DNA of 64,000 nucleotides from Pegea sp. RAD2-039 (lineage: Eukaryota; Chordata; Thaliacea; Salpida; Salpidae): NCBI GenBank assembly GCA_034620365.1, contig JAQGEQ010000017.1:1-64000 (forward strand), written 5' to 3'. The position numbers and the translations under genes were made by a program. Shown in pieces: positions 12,001-23,332 of this stretch (positions are counted from its first letter, which is position 1; every line of letters starts with the position of its first letter). Below the pieces are notes generated by a model. It had not been told where the DNA came from and made no database searches. It worked only from the letters and a program-made list of their open reading frames with translations.

Positions 12001-15000
12001 ATAGTTTGTTATAAATTGAAAAAATCATATTTTAGAACTTTTTAGTTCAGAGTGACGTATAAATGCATCTTTGACAAGAGTTATGAATCAAAAATTCTTT
12101 GAAAAATCATCAATTTCTAAAGTTTTTTTTGACTGGTTCGAATATTGCTTCATCTTGAAATTAATTTTTTATCGTGAATTTTTTGAAGCAACAATTTTGA
12201 AGTTTAAAGTAAATTATTCAACTTTTATTTTTCTAAATTTTATATTTTCAATTACTTACTTAAAACTTTGTAATAAAATCACAATTTAATTTTCTAAATT
12301 AAATTTTAATTAGGTTTCTTAAATACGTTAAATAAAATCAATATTATCAAATATATTTCCAATAATACTTTTCAAAATATTTAGAAAAATTTGAATTTTT
12401 TACATTTATCTTTTCATCTTTATGATTCAAATATGAAAAAAAGACTTAAAACCAAAATTACTATTGTATAATCTGTATTTTAGGCTAAAACCTTTTTATG
12501 CAAATATTTCACGAAAATTAAATCTCAAAATACGCCAACATCAAATAATTTTGATGAGAAAATACTTGTTTACTAACCAATTACACTAGCTGCTTATTAG
12601 TATAAAAAACTTTTTTATATTTTTGATTTTTAAATAACTCTTCAACAAAACAGACTTTCTTTGAGTTAAGTTTCATCAAAAGAATGAAAAGCAACTTGCT
12701 TACAAACATTAACTTGTTGAAAGTAAAAACAACAATAAAATAAACGTAAATATCTATACAACTTTTGTAGTTCATCAAAAATCGTTTTAATCTTACATAA
12801 ACAAACCTGAGAAAAAAATCAATAAAATCCATTTAAAACTGAAAGTAAAAATTTAGAGAAATTGATTTCAAATGTGGTTTCAACCAACAACAAAAATTGA
12901 TTTGTAATTTTGATTTTATGACAATTTAAACTTCTCTCTTTAAGACCATCAATTTTCAACCGTGAAAGTTTTTACTTTTAATTACCATATCTAAAACTCA
13001 ACAAATTTAAATTATTAATTTTCAAACTTAAATTCCAAGCAACAACAAATAGAAACAATAAACAAGTTTCAACAAAACTGATTTTCATGATAATTTTGCA
13101 AATTATCTCAATTATATTCTACAAAAGCATCTCTTAGAACCTCTTAAAAATTCAATAAACTAATTTTTAAGCAGCAACTTTAAGTCTTGCTTCTTGTAGA
13201 GTTAAGCGAGAAGTAGTTTTAAAACAAGCTAATCGTGTGATTCGTTTATAAGACAGCAGTTCAATTTGTTAGAGCGCCACTTGATGGAGACAAATTATTT
13301 GCCCCATGATGCCCGGATGTTTTGTTAGTTTCCTATCGTGGAAAGAAGCTTCCTTTTTCAATCAGCGACGATAAGATCTGATGATGAACAGTTTTAAATT
13401 TGCAGTTTAGTTTTTTTGCAATGAATAAAAATGATTTTTGGAGTCGTATGAAAATAACCCAAATTGTTCTCAAAGTACATCAAATATATTATAATTTTCT
13501 TTAATCAAGTCTAAAGTCGAAAAACCTTGAGTAGTTTTTAGGTTTCAACAAATTTTAGATATGAAATTTATGTAAACTTTGATTTGATTATTAATAAGAC
13601 TTCAGTTAACTACTAAAACAAAATCTTTAATTTTTTATCTTCACCCTCAAAATGCAAATCAAATATTAAAACGCTTCAACAACAAGAAAAATAAATTTAA
13701 ATTTATGAAAACTTTGTGAGAATTTTATAAATAAAAGATTAGTAACAAGAGCTTAAACCTTATCTGTGATTCAAATTCAAAAATCTTAAATTATTTCAAA
13801 AACATTTGTTTATTTTAAGAATATTTTTTAACAAACAAATCAACAATCGATCATATATTGTCAAAATGAAAGTTCCATCAAAATCATTTTCCTTTTTTTA
13901 TTCGATTAAGATTTATTTAAGTTAATTTTTGAAATATAAAGAAAGTTAGTCACCCATATTACTATTTCTAAGATTATTGTCTAAACTGATTACAATTTGT
14001 TTTTAACTCTGTTAGCTACCGTGGGTTGGAGAAATGTGTTTTTAATTTTGAATTTCTAGAAATGCTTCTCGAAAATTCAAGAAATTATGATTCATTTTTG
14101 TTTTAACTAAAAAATCGTTGTTAAATAAATTGAGTTAGGAAAGAAATTCTACTTTAAAAAATCAATAGAAATCACAATACAAAAACGAAACATTGATTAA
14201 CTTTTAATAGTGGTTTAATTTCGTTAAAGTTTTTATTCACAACAAAAACTTGTTTAAAAATTGTCTTATTTTCTACAATTAGTTTATTCTGAAAAATAAA
14301 TATATTCTAAATGTGAACCCAAAGCTTTGTAAAATACAAATTGTAAAATTCTTTAATTTATATTTGAATTTGACGAATTATTTTTAATATTTTATTTACA
14401 TCTCTTCTCAGTTTAAATTATTTCTATAAATGTGAAAGAAATTATTTGATGATTAAGTTTATTGCTAGATAAGAATGTAAAAACTTACCAGCTTTTTTAA
14501 TAATTTATTATTTAAACCTATTGATAATTTTTCTAAACTTTTTTAAACCTTATAACTAATTAGAATAAAAATGCAAACACATTCACTGTCGGTATTTGTA
14601 GGAATTGTTCAAATTAGAAATGAATTTGCAAAGATTTTGTGAGTGAAAGTGACTTTATGTTAAATATCAATTACTGGTTGAACAACAAAGTGTTTTACAC
14701 AATCAATAGTAGCTGTTCAGATGTAATTAATAATTAATTAATCTCATGTTGAAGTGATTGAGCGTTTACTTTTAAAAATATTAAATTTAATTAGACAAAT
14801 TTTCCAGAAAAATAAATTTTTTAATTTATCGTTTTTAAAACTTAAAACTTACAAGTTGTAAATGACATCATCAAAATAAAACTGATATAACGGAAATATG
14901 ACTTGACAGATACATCTGATACTACCATTAAAAGAAAACTATGCTGTACGTCAATGAGAAAGTGTTTTGGTTTTATTCAAAAAGTAATTTTTATTAATTT

Positions 15001-15293
15001 TTATAGTAAACTTTTTTTATTTTGATAGTTAAAGTTTAAAAAATTTCTGAAGTTAGTTTTCTACTGAATGTTGCTTCAAAGAAAATCTCTAAATATTTTC
15101 GACAACAAAACAAACTTTGTTCATTTTTTTGAATAACAGATTTATATTTAAAAATAATTTTGTTGATTTTCAAAACTTTCAGCTTTTATTATTATTTTTC
15201 TTCACAAACCAGTTTTGCTTGAAGTTTTCAAGTTTTCAGATTGTATCGATTAAACAGAAGATTTGTGATTGAAGTTTTTACGAAAGACATCAA
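12001..15293. other. gene-free AT-rich stretch with one less AT-rich patch
   Basis: No convincing coding sequence. A patch at about 13190-13400 is clearly less AT-rich than its surroundings and lies upstream of the exchanger on its strand, so it may hold the promoter or a 5' untranslated or first exon of that gene; I could not prove a coding exon there. The rest is low-complexity A/T-rich DNA. Confidence 0.5.
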
Positions 15294-16334
15294 ATGTCAG
15301 TAGATAACTTTGAAACAATTTTACTCAACAAACGGCTGAAGTCAGGAACTAATTTGTCGTTGAAGGCATCTTCAGATGATTCGATTGCAGCTTCCAACAG
15401 GAAAAGAACTCTTAAAACTTGTTTGCTTCTAACTTGCCTTCTCATGAGCATTTATTTGTTTGTTTCTTATTTAGTTTATGAAATAAGGCAAAAGCAAAAA
15501 GGTAAAAATAAAACTGTTAGAAAAAGAAGCAAATCAGAAATCTCTCGAAATATCTTAAGATTATTACTTTGCGGTGGACAAGTTTCAGCAATATCACGAC
15601 TTCTTATAGAGCTACTTGACATCTCATTACTCAGCGAATATCTGTTACCTTTTTGTGATATTATTCGTAAAGTTGAAGTGATTCTGTTGACGTCGGCTAT
15701 TACAGGATTTCTGTTCGTTTTGTGGCTTCGTCAGGAAGCTTTGTATAAGAAGATTGCTCCGAAGTTGTTCAGAAACTGCTTTCTGCGAACTTTAAGTAAA
15801 CTAACTCCTATGTTTATTGTGACATCAAATTTGGTTTGTACTTCGTTGTTCTTATATAGTGAAAAGTATGTTGTAGAACACAAGAGCTGCGTTACTCAAA
15901 ACAAAACAATTTCAAGTCACTTGTTGCTAATGTTCAATCAAATTGTATTTCAAATTATTTTATTCATACTTTTGGTGTATCCTCTAATCAAGCACCGATT
16001 TGAAAGCAGAGGACTCATTGACTTGAACAAAAGTTATCTTAGTCTTGTAAAGCGAGTAGGAAGTTGTACTTCAGTTGCAAGTATTTTCAATATTTTAATC
16101 GCAATTATCACAGTCACGAATTTAAATAATATAAGCACTGATTATCAGAAGATTTTGTACAATTATGATTTATTAGTGACTCTGATTTGTGTAAATGTAA
16201 CATTCAAAGATTGGAAATTTCGTCTTTTAGCTTTTTGTTATAAGAATCATTCGCGAGGCTTCAACTCGATAGATAGCAATTTGCCTTCATCGTCTCGATT
16301 CAACAAATTGGTGAAAATACAAACTATAAGCTAA
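15294..16334 (+). CDS. intronless putative seven-transmembrane protein, orphan
   Basis: 346 codons in one exon. Hydrophobic segments lie near residues 41-63, 86-109, 126-145, 169-187, 209-232, 257-275 and 290-304, which is compatible with a seven-helix receptor topology. No class-A GPCR hallmark (DRY, NPxxY) is visible. The loop after segment 3 is basic (WLRQEALYKK), and a WKFR basic patch follows segment 7, as is common for a cytoplasmic side. An N-glycosylation site (NKT) and a Cys lie between segments 4 and 5. The N-terminus is Ser/Lys-rich without a signal peptide. The start was chosen as the first ATG, 12-15 bp after GAAAGACATC, with a TTTTCAG acceptor-like site about 55 bp upstream. AATAAA follows at 16494. 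I do not recognise the family; it could be a lineage-specific receptor or a transporter. Confidence 0.75.
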   Translation: MSVDNFETILLNKRLKSGTNLSLKASSDDSIAASNRKRTLKTCLLLTCLLMSIYLFVSYLVYEIRQKQKGKNKTVRKRSKSEISRNILRLLLCGGQVSAISRLLIELLDISLLSEYLLPFCDIIRKVEVILLTSAITGFLFVLWLRQEALYKKIAPKLFRNCFLRTLSKLTPMFIVTSNLVCTSLFLYSEKYVVEHKSCVTQNKTISSHLLLMFNQIVFQIILFILLVYPLIKHRFESRGLIDLNKSYLSLVKRVGSCTSVASIFNILIAIITVTNLNNISTDYQKILYNYDLLVTLICVNVTFKDWKFRLLAFCYKNHSRGFNSIDSNLPSSSRFNKLVKIQTIS

Positions 16335-17475
16335 CTAATCCTATCAGTTTCTTACTTTACTGAATATTTATTGACTTTTAAGCAGTTTCTTCTTAACCTT
16401 TGTGAAGTATTTAATGATACAGCAATATTTTTAGAGTATTAGATTTATTATTTGTATTCAAACTTTATATCAAATTTTTATAAATATGTTTGTAATAAAA
16501 TTATTAAATAAAAATATGAGTTGTGTTTTGATCATTTCTGTTTGAGAGTATTGTAAACATGTTACCAATATTAATTTCTTACTTATTCTTAAAAATAGTA
16601 TCAATTAACACTAAAAAATATTCACAACATTAAATCTGTATACAGTAGCATAAGACTTTATATTGATATTTAAATTAAATATATCTAACCCCTTGGAAAT
16701 GTTTTATTAATATTTACTTGACAGTGTTGCCATATATATTTTTTAAATTTACCCGAGTCTTTATTTTTCAAAGTCTCATATTTTGATTTATAACTGAATT
16801 GTTGAAAACTTAAAACTGTAAATTTTTTTTCTTATTCTAAGCAAAAACCTTTCTATTAGAACCATTAAAGATAATTTTTAATTATTTTTCTGCTATAAAT
16901 TTTTGTGTTTAGACTACAACACATTTAAGTAATTCTGAGTTTAATTTATTTTAAAACTATTTGCTCGAAAAGCTGATTTTATAAATTTTAATTTTTAATA
17001 AAGTTGATTATATTTGTTGCTTTTTGAGTTTATAATTTTATTTTTTATTTCTAGAATATTGATTTATTAAAAAAGTTTTTCTGAATGAACAAATTATACT
17101 ATTTTTTAAGTTGCTTTTTTAACATTATTTTTGTATAAAACTCATAATTCATTCAAAATATATTTTTTATTCAAATTATTTTTAAGTTATTAGTAAATTA
17201 ATTTCTTTCATAAATTTATTTTACTAAGTTCTAAAAAAATGATTGCTTTTTAAACTGGAATTATTTTGTTATGAGCTTATATATGATAAACTACTTGATT
17301 ATAGTTTATTTATAATCTTATATCATGCTAACAGACACTGGAAATATATTTTTAATTTTCTAGTTTATAAAAATGATTTTATAAAATGAATTTTTAATTA
17401 AATTTTTATAATATTTTTTAAGCATTTTTTCAGGAAATATAATTCTGAGTTAAATGTTTTTAATTTAAATAAATC
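16335..17475. other. AT-rich intergenic stretch
   Basis: Very AT-rich DNA with many short homopolymer runs and no coding signal. It contains the presumed 3' UTR of the seven-helix gene and, at 17431-17433, an acceptor-like TTTTTTCAG about 42 bp before the MRPL16 start codon. Confidence 0.55.
16494..16512 (+). terminator. poly(A) signals after the seven-helix gene
   Basis: Two AATAAA hexamers (16494-16499 and 16507-16512) about 160-180 bp past the stop codon, in AT-rich DNA. The hexamer is frequent by chance here, so support is positional only. Confidence 0.4.
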
Positions 17476-18210
17476 ATGTTTAAATTATTCTTCAACAAAA
17501 TTGCAACTAATCTGTTATATCCCCAAAAACACTTGTACCCCTTTCTTGTATCAGGATACCATTGGAATGCTACAAACTCAAAACCTTACATTAAACCCAA
17601 AGAACCAAACCAGAATGCATCAAAACTTCTACCAATTGTAGAAAAAGCTCCAAAAGTACCTCCAAAGATGCTTCAAAGAAGATATCGTCTAACTAGAGGT
17701 TTTTGTTTGCCTCACGAATCACAATTAGAAAGAAAACAGTTTGGAGTGATTACTCTAGACGGTGGATTTATCCAACATAAACATTTTATTAAAATAGCCA
17801 ACACCATCAATAAATTTATCAAAAATAGAAATCTAGCAGCCGAATGGAGAATTCAAGCCCCACATCATGCTGTTACAAGACATCCTGTTCAAGCTGTCAT
17901 GGGTGGAGGTAAAGGTAAAATTGATCATTACGTCACTCTAGTGAAAGCGAGACAAGTTATCTTTGAGTTATATGGTGATGCTGAATACCCTGAAGTTTAT
18001 AATATTCTTGTTGCTGCTGCAAATTCATTAAAGATGCCAGCTAGACCTGTTCATTATCAGATGTTAAAAGATATTTATGAAGAAGAGAAAGAGATTGAAA
18101 AACAAAACGAAAATTTCTTCACTTTTCGAGAAATTGCTGTAAAAAATATGCAATTTTCTAGAAATTTCTTATCTCCTTATGATTTGAAATTTTATGGTAA
18201 AATTAGATGA
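17476..18210 (+). CDS. MRPL16: mitochondrial large-subunit ribosomal protein uL16m (MRPL16)
   Basis: 244 codons in a single exon; human MRPL16 is about 250. It is a structural protein of the mitochondrial 39S subunit, near the peptidyl-transferase and tRNA-binding region. The N-terminal 50 or so residues are basic and Asn/Lys-rich with no early acidic residue, consistent with a mitochondrial presequence. The uL16 core follows: RGFCLPHESQLERKQFGVIT, then RHPVQAVMGGGKGKIDHYVT and ARQVIFELYG, matching the bacterial L16 pattern RMGKGKGNVEYWV...VLYEM. An acceptor-like TTTTTTCAG 42 bp upstream of the ATG could be a 5' UTR or trans-splice site. Only 215 bp separate its stop from the TMEM231 start, with no AATAAA in the gap. 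Confidence 0.93.
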   Translation: MFKLFFNKIATNLLYPQKHLYPFLVSGYHWNATNSKPYIKPKEPNQNASKLLPIVEKAPKVPPKMLQRRYRLTRGFCLPHESQLERKQFGVITLDGGFIQHKHFIKIANTINKFIKNRNLAAEWRIQAPHHAVTRHPVQAVMGGGKGKIDHYVTLVKARQVIFELYGDAEYPEVYNILVAAANSLKMPARPVHYQMLKDIYEEEKEIEKQNENFFTFREIAVKNMQFSRNFLSPYDLKFYGKIR

Positions 18211-18425
18211 ACTGAAATTAGTTAAAAAATATTTAAGTTAGATAATAATTTGGATTTAAAATATATTATATTTTGAATTTTCTCTTTATCATGCTATCAG
18301 GTTTATTAAAGTCTTATTTCTGTTTAAATTTAATTTTTAAATTTCAAGTTATTCTGATATTATTTTACAATAAGAAATTTTCTAAATCATTTTCAAATAC
18401 AGGTTTGTAAGAAATTGATTTTATA

Positions 18426-19346
18426 ATGACTCTTATTGAAGTTTATTCAAAACCTATAAAAATCAGTTATCGAGTTACATTGATATCTAAAGCAGCTTTC
18501 TTCAAATTTGTTGGAGTTTGTTTAACACTTCTATCACCTCTGTTGATTGCTTATCAAAGTCAAGGTTTTTGGTTGACTACTAACAGGTACATTGAACAAC
18601 CAAGGGTTCTGTTCACGAAGCAAATTTTGTTAATTGCAAACACTGAAAGTGATTATTTGGGATGGAGCACTTATACAAACTTCAACATGTTACTTGGAGA
18701 TAACCTTCGAATTGCTACAGTTAGTAGTTTTGAAAGTGATTTGAATGGTGACGGAAAATATGATAATTTGAATATTACAATCGAGATACCTTTATCTAGC
18801 AGTGAAAATGTTGTTGGTTTCCAACTAGTTCTGATGTTTGATTATCTACTTCAACGTTTTTCTACTTTTCAAATGCATTCGATGGCTTTTATCGACTATC
18901 AGTCGTTTTCATCAGGAGCCATCTTCACAGCATTTGCTGATTTAAATCTTATTCAGAAAATTCCTCTGTACCACCGTGGAGTAGATACTCGTTACAATCA
19001 ACCTATTATCAACTCTTCTAGTTTATCTGCTTATGAATATGACTTAAATCGAATCTTTCAAGTTTACTCTCATAGAAATTTGACAACTAAACTAGATAAC
19101 TCGTATTGTACTTGGAAAAGTGGTAGAGGTGCAAGTGAACCTTTTACTATTCAACTTTCTATTAATTATCCAGTAACTACTGTTGTTTATTCAACTGGAT
19201 TTTGGGAGTTGGTTAAATGGGGTTGGATACAATACCTTGCTATTTTAGTTGTCATAAAACTTATATTTAACGTTTTGAATAAATCAATTTTTTCTAATCA
19301 ACTATTTCCAACAATGATTAAACATCCAAAAGTAAAACTGAATTAA
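18426..19346 (+). CDS. TMEM231: transmembrane protein 231, ciliary transition-zone (MKS/B9 complex) protein
   Basis: 306 codons in one exon; human TMEM231 is about 316. It belongs to the tectonic/B9 complex that gates entry of membrane proteins into cilia. Visible features: short cytoplasmic N-terminus ending KISYRVTLISKAAFFK, first membrane helix near residues 26-43, then SQGFWL and EQPRVLF, a luminal/extracellular domain with a calcium-loop-like DLNGDGKYDNL near residue 105, the phrase QMHSMAFIDYQ, several N-glycosylation sites, then YSTGFWELVKWGWIQYLA leading into the second membrane helix near residue 275. This order matches vertebrate TMEM231 closely. The gene implies a ciliated animal. 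It lacks introns, unlike its vertebrate counterpart. The start ATG lies 23 bp after a TTTCAAATACAG acceptor-like site; AATAAA follows at 19553. Confidence 0.95.
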   Translation: MTLIEVYSKPIKISYRVTLISKAAFFKFVGVCLTLLSPLLIAYQSQGFWLTTNRYIEQPRVLFTKQILLIANTESDYLGWSTYTNFNMLLGDNLRIATVSSFESDLNGDGKYDNLNITIEIPLSSSENVVGFQLVLMFDYLLQRFSTFQMHSMAFIDYQSFSSGAIFTAFADLNLIQKIPLYHRGVDTRYNQPIINSSSLSAYEYDLNRIFQVYSHRNLTTKLDNSYCTWKSGRGASEPFTIQLSINYPVTTVVYSTGFWELVKWGWIQYLAILVVIKLIFNVLNKSIFSNQLFPTMIKHPKVKLN

Positions 19347-19552
19347 CATTTTCCAGTTTATTGAACTTAGAAATTTTATTCTTCACTTTTCCTACTTTAT
19401 TGTTTAACTGTAGTTCAACTTATCATTAAGTAGCTTTTATCTTAATGTATTTGTACTTTATGTGACTAACTAGAGTTTACAACTTTTCCATTTCCTAGCT
19501 AGTTACAAACTCATGTTTTCAAATCTGTAGTTTTAGTTTTTTAGAGTTTTAT

Positions 19553-19558
19553 AATAAA
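19553..19558 (+). terminator. poly(A) signal of TMEM231
   Basis: AATAAA 207 bp past the stop codon. It is the first such hexamer on the plus strand after the gene. Confidence 0.45.
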
Positions 19559-22190
19559 CACTGTGATATTTGTTTCGTAAATCTGATTAATAAAAAATAA
19601 CTTTTAAACAAATTGTTGTTCTTCTAGTATTAAAGTATTCTAAATTAAGTTGGTGTTTATAAAAGAATTAATTAAATTTCTGTTTTTAAACCAACTAAAT
19701 AAACTTGTAGCAATAAAGGTATACGTTTAGATAAACGATATCTCATTCATTGTCTGAATAATTTAAGTTAATTGCTGGAATTATTCAAAGATCAATTTTA
19801 TAACCAAAAAATTTCAATTATTATTTTATAAAAGATAAAGTCAACTTTTTTTGCTACAAGTTAACTAAATAATTTGAAACCGATTTTAAGCTTCTAAAAC
19901 TCCAACGTTGTAAATGAAACCTGCTTCTAGGTGTTTGGTTATTCAACTGTAGCTGTCAAGGTCGCCTTCTACCCTGCCTCTGTATTAGTAGATTGGAATA
20001 AAAAGTTATTTTATGACCGGAGACGACTAAGCAACGAATCTAAATAGTTGATAAAAATGTATCACCTCAGTTGGCACCTTGTTCTAGTTTTGACAGAAAC
20101 TAATTTAGTTTGAAGATAATATTTTGAATCTAAAAAATCGATATCTTGTTAATAAAAGTTGGTCATTAAAATTGACATCTTAGTGAGACTAAATAATTTG
20201 CTATTTTGAACTTTCAGTATATTCTATTTTCCGTCTCTTTAGTGTAACGCCCGCCTGACATGCAAAGGTCTCGGGTTCGAGTCCAGGTGGACACATTTGC
20301 GACAAGGCATAGCTTCTAGGGGACGCAAAACTCCGAATTAAAATCCGGAGTTGGAACCTCGTAGGCAGTTTGTCACTGGAATCAGTGTCGTTCTGACAAC
20401 TCCTGCGACGCCAGCTGGGTGTAGCTACATCAGTCCTTCTGTTCTGCATATTACTTAGATAAACGTTTGTGTTCATCTTGTGTATTTGTTGAAATATTTT
20501 CTAATAAACAATCAAACAAAGTAATAAAAAAAACTATCTTTTAAATCTTTGTTACTTTCTTTTGAATAAAAATAATTTAGAAATTCTTTGTTTTTTTAAA
20601 TAATCAAAAAATTGAATTATTTTACTAAAATCAATTTAATTTTCAAATTCAACCAACAGCCAATTGACAATAAAGCAAAAATATCAGTTCATTTTCAGAA
20701 AGAAAAAACTTTCAAAGGTTTTTATGTCAGTTTTAATTTGTAGAAAATATTAAGATTAGTTATCTTATTAGGAAATTAAAAGTTATAATTTCTAAAAACT
20801 TATTTGGCTTTTTAAAGGTCTGAATATGTTATCTGTTATACAAGTTCAATAAAATTTGAAGTATTTTTAAGCCACTTACTTTATCTTTTCTACATCAGTA
20901 TCCTTGTTAATACACGTGTACAAAGAAGATAATTAAATGTTTTAAAAGGTTCATGAAATAAGAAATCGAAAGAAAATACATTTATCATTTAACATTTTCT
21001 CTTAATATTTTTAAAGTTTTTACTACTTTGTAAATAAGCAGCCTAAAAATAAATCAAAATTATTAGATTTAGGATAAATGTTGAAATCGAGTTCTTTAAA
21101 AGACGTTGTATTCATTTATATAAATAATTATTCTAATCATCATTGTTGCTGTCTTCAACTCATATTCAAGTCCTTTAGCTGTTGATTTCTTGATTTGGAG
21201 AAACTGAACATAATAATGTTTCCATTTCCTCTTTAAATATCTGCAGTGACTTTCTGATTTAAGTTTAACTTCCTCCAGATTCAGAATTATGTCTTAATAG
21301 TGACTTTAAAGTTAGAAGAGTAATCTTAAATAATCTCTCAATCTATCTTTTCCCATTTGCTCTAGCTTCTACTACTTAAGAAATTTATATTAACTGAATA
21401 TTGAACAAAAATCAATATTATTATTATTTGATATTATTCTTTGCTTACATAATATTAAAATGATATTATTAAATTTAATTATTTATATTTTATTCGGATA
21501 TATATACAAAGTTGAAAATATTTTATAAAAAAATCTAAAAAAAGTTTTCAATAAAATTTTACTTCAGATTTCACATTTTGATTTCATTTCCTAAACGCAA
21601 TTATCAACTAAATGTTGTCTAATAACACGTGATTTGTGTTTTTGTAAATAGTCCATTTTAGCTGACTAACTTGTAAATAATAAAATAAAATATTTGTTTA
21701 AAAAAGATAAAGTTACATAAATAAAAGTTTAACGAATAGTTTTAAGATTTCATTTTTTTAATATACTTCATTAAGTTATTAAGTATTACTCTAAAGTATT
21801 TGTTTCATTATTTTCTTAATAGAAAGTAAAAGTTTATTTATTTATGAAACTAGTTGAAGCTGTTTAAGTTGAAATAAAACTTTGAAGGCAGTTAATATTT
21901 CAAGAATTAATTAGGTTGAGTTCTTAATGTTTAACTTTTTTATATTTTCATCAAAATGGAATCAGTTTTATATAAAGTTTTTAATTAATAATGATTCTTT
22001 AACAGTTTGTTTGTTTAATCAGTTCTTAAAAAACTTGTATGTAACAACATGTTTGATATTTAGTATATTTCTGGTTTAGAATATTTTATAATTTCATATT
22101 CAATGTTTATCAGTTAATTACAAAATAACTTTTGATAGATTTAAATTGATTCCATTTTATCTCAATGAGTAAATTGAATAAAGACATTTT
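19559..22190. other. AT-rich intergenic stretch containing one SINE
   Basis: No gene seen apart from the SINE copy listed separately at about 20.2 kb. A slightly less AT-rich patch at 19900-20000 shows no coding pattern. The sequence from 20.5 to 22.19 kb is low-complexity AT-rich DNA. Confidence 0.55.
20225..20465 (+). mobile_element. tRNA-derived SINE, copy with the best-kept B box
   Basis: The head contains CGCCCGCCTGACATGC then AAAGGTCTCGGGTTCGAGTC, an excellent Pol III B box (GGTTCGAGTCC). The spacing and the loop CTGACAT resemble tRNA-Val. Downstream it shares the hairpin ACTCCG...CGGAGT and the body (GCAGTTTGTCACTGGA, TTCTGACAACTCCTGCGACG, GCCAGCTGGGTGTAGC) with the copies at 6.2 kb and 55.1 kb. 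The body stops near CTTCTGTTCTGC, so the 3' third present in the 6.2-kb and 55-kb copies is missing. It is not a functional tRNA gene: there is no matching acceptor stem. Confidence 0.78.
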
Positions 22191-23154
22191 TTATTGATGA
22201 AAGAATTATGTGAAAGTTTTACAAAAGAAAATCTTCAAATGATAAAGTTTTGTTTGTCATGATTTGATTCCTAAGTAAGGGGTCATCAATACCAAGAAGT
22301 CTGATTCTTTAACTTGAAGAGTACAAGTTTATTTCTAAAGATGATTTATCTTTTTTGATTGAAATTATTTCTCATATCAATTGTCATGATCTTTTAAAGA
22401 AGCTTCTTGGTATCAGAAACAGAAGAGACTACAAGATGAACGTTTTTAGAGGGAACAGCTCCTTAAACTTTTCTTCTTTCAGACTAACTTATCTTCAGTC
22501 CATCAATGATTTAGAGCTTCTGAAATTTATGGGAAGATATTTGATTAGTGGATATAACTATCAGAAGTGTGATGATATCATTATGTTTCATGTATGTCTT
22601 GAAGAAGAAGATCTTTTGAGTGAAGATAGTCTGAACTATCTACAGGATATATTAAGTCCCCTTGACAATCAACGACCTCAACAAATGATCAGTCAACTTC
22701 TAAGAAAAGATTTACAACAGAAGATTTAGTTAAAGATCAATCTGAAAAGATCTTTAGTGAAGCAAACACAACAAGTATAGATCCATAAACATCTTGCTTC
22801 TTCTCACAGACTGATGAGGAGATTATTGGTGATCTGAAAGTATATGATGACATCAACTAGCAGTCTGATCATCAACAACAAAATCTCAGTCACGTGAGCA
22901 AATCTAATCTTTAAAGAAAGTGATGAAGATGTGAACTTCTCAAAACTTTCAAAGATTTGTCTTCATGAAAACTTAGATTTTAAATGAAGTAATTCAATCA
23001 TTTGAAACATGATTCTACTCGAAGCTGATTATCTAATCGCGCATTCAACTGCACCAGAGTATCCCAAGACGTCTCGGAGGTAGTTGAATGTCTCATCAAT
23101 AGAAGTGGTGAGAAGGAAGATACTTGTCAGAGTTTGCTATCAGATGTCAGATAG
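22191..23154 (+). pseudogene. decayed tandem-DED initiator caspase (caspase-8-like) remnant
   Basis: Pieces appear in the order DED1, DED2, caspase small subunit. DED1: LLMKELCESFTKENLQMIKF (22191-22250), then after a break EEYKFISKDDLSFLIEIISH and INCHDLLKKLL. DED2: LQSINDLELLKFMGRYLISG, then CLEEEDLLSEDSLNYLQDIL and LLRKDL, the last matching the RxDL signature of death effector domains. Near 23012-23083 MILLEADYLIAHSTAPEY carries the caspase EADFLxAxSTxPGY motif, continuing in another frame (QDVSEVVECLINRSGEKE). Stops and frame changes interrupt DED1 and the small subunit. Only about 270 bp separate DED2 from the STAPEY motif, too little for a p20 domain, and no QACxG active site is seen. 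It therefore cannot encode an active caspase. The DED2 part remains open for 124 codons. Confidence 0.6.
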
Positions 23155-23332
23155 ACTTCTCAAGCAGATGCTAATGACTGTTTCAACTTTGTAGAAGAAA
23201 TAATCTTCTGATCTTCTTCTAAAGATCTTTCTTTACCTTTTGTTTTTCTATCAATTCTTTCTTTCTAAAATTCTGTTTGTTTTTCTTGTTGTTAAGTACT
23301 AGGCAGTTTTTCGACTTTTTGTCAACTTCAAA

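Noticed and set aside
20236..20300. Possible tRNA-Val gene
   Set aside because: The B box is good but there is no matching acceptor stem, and the same head is joined to a repeated body, so it is a SINE head.
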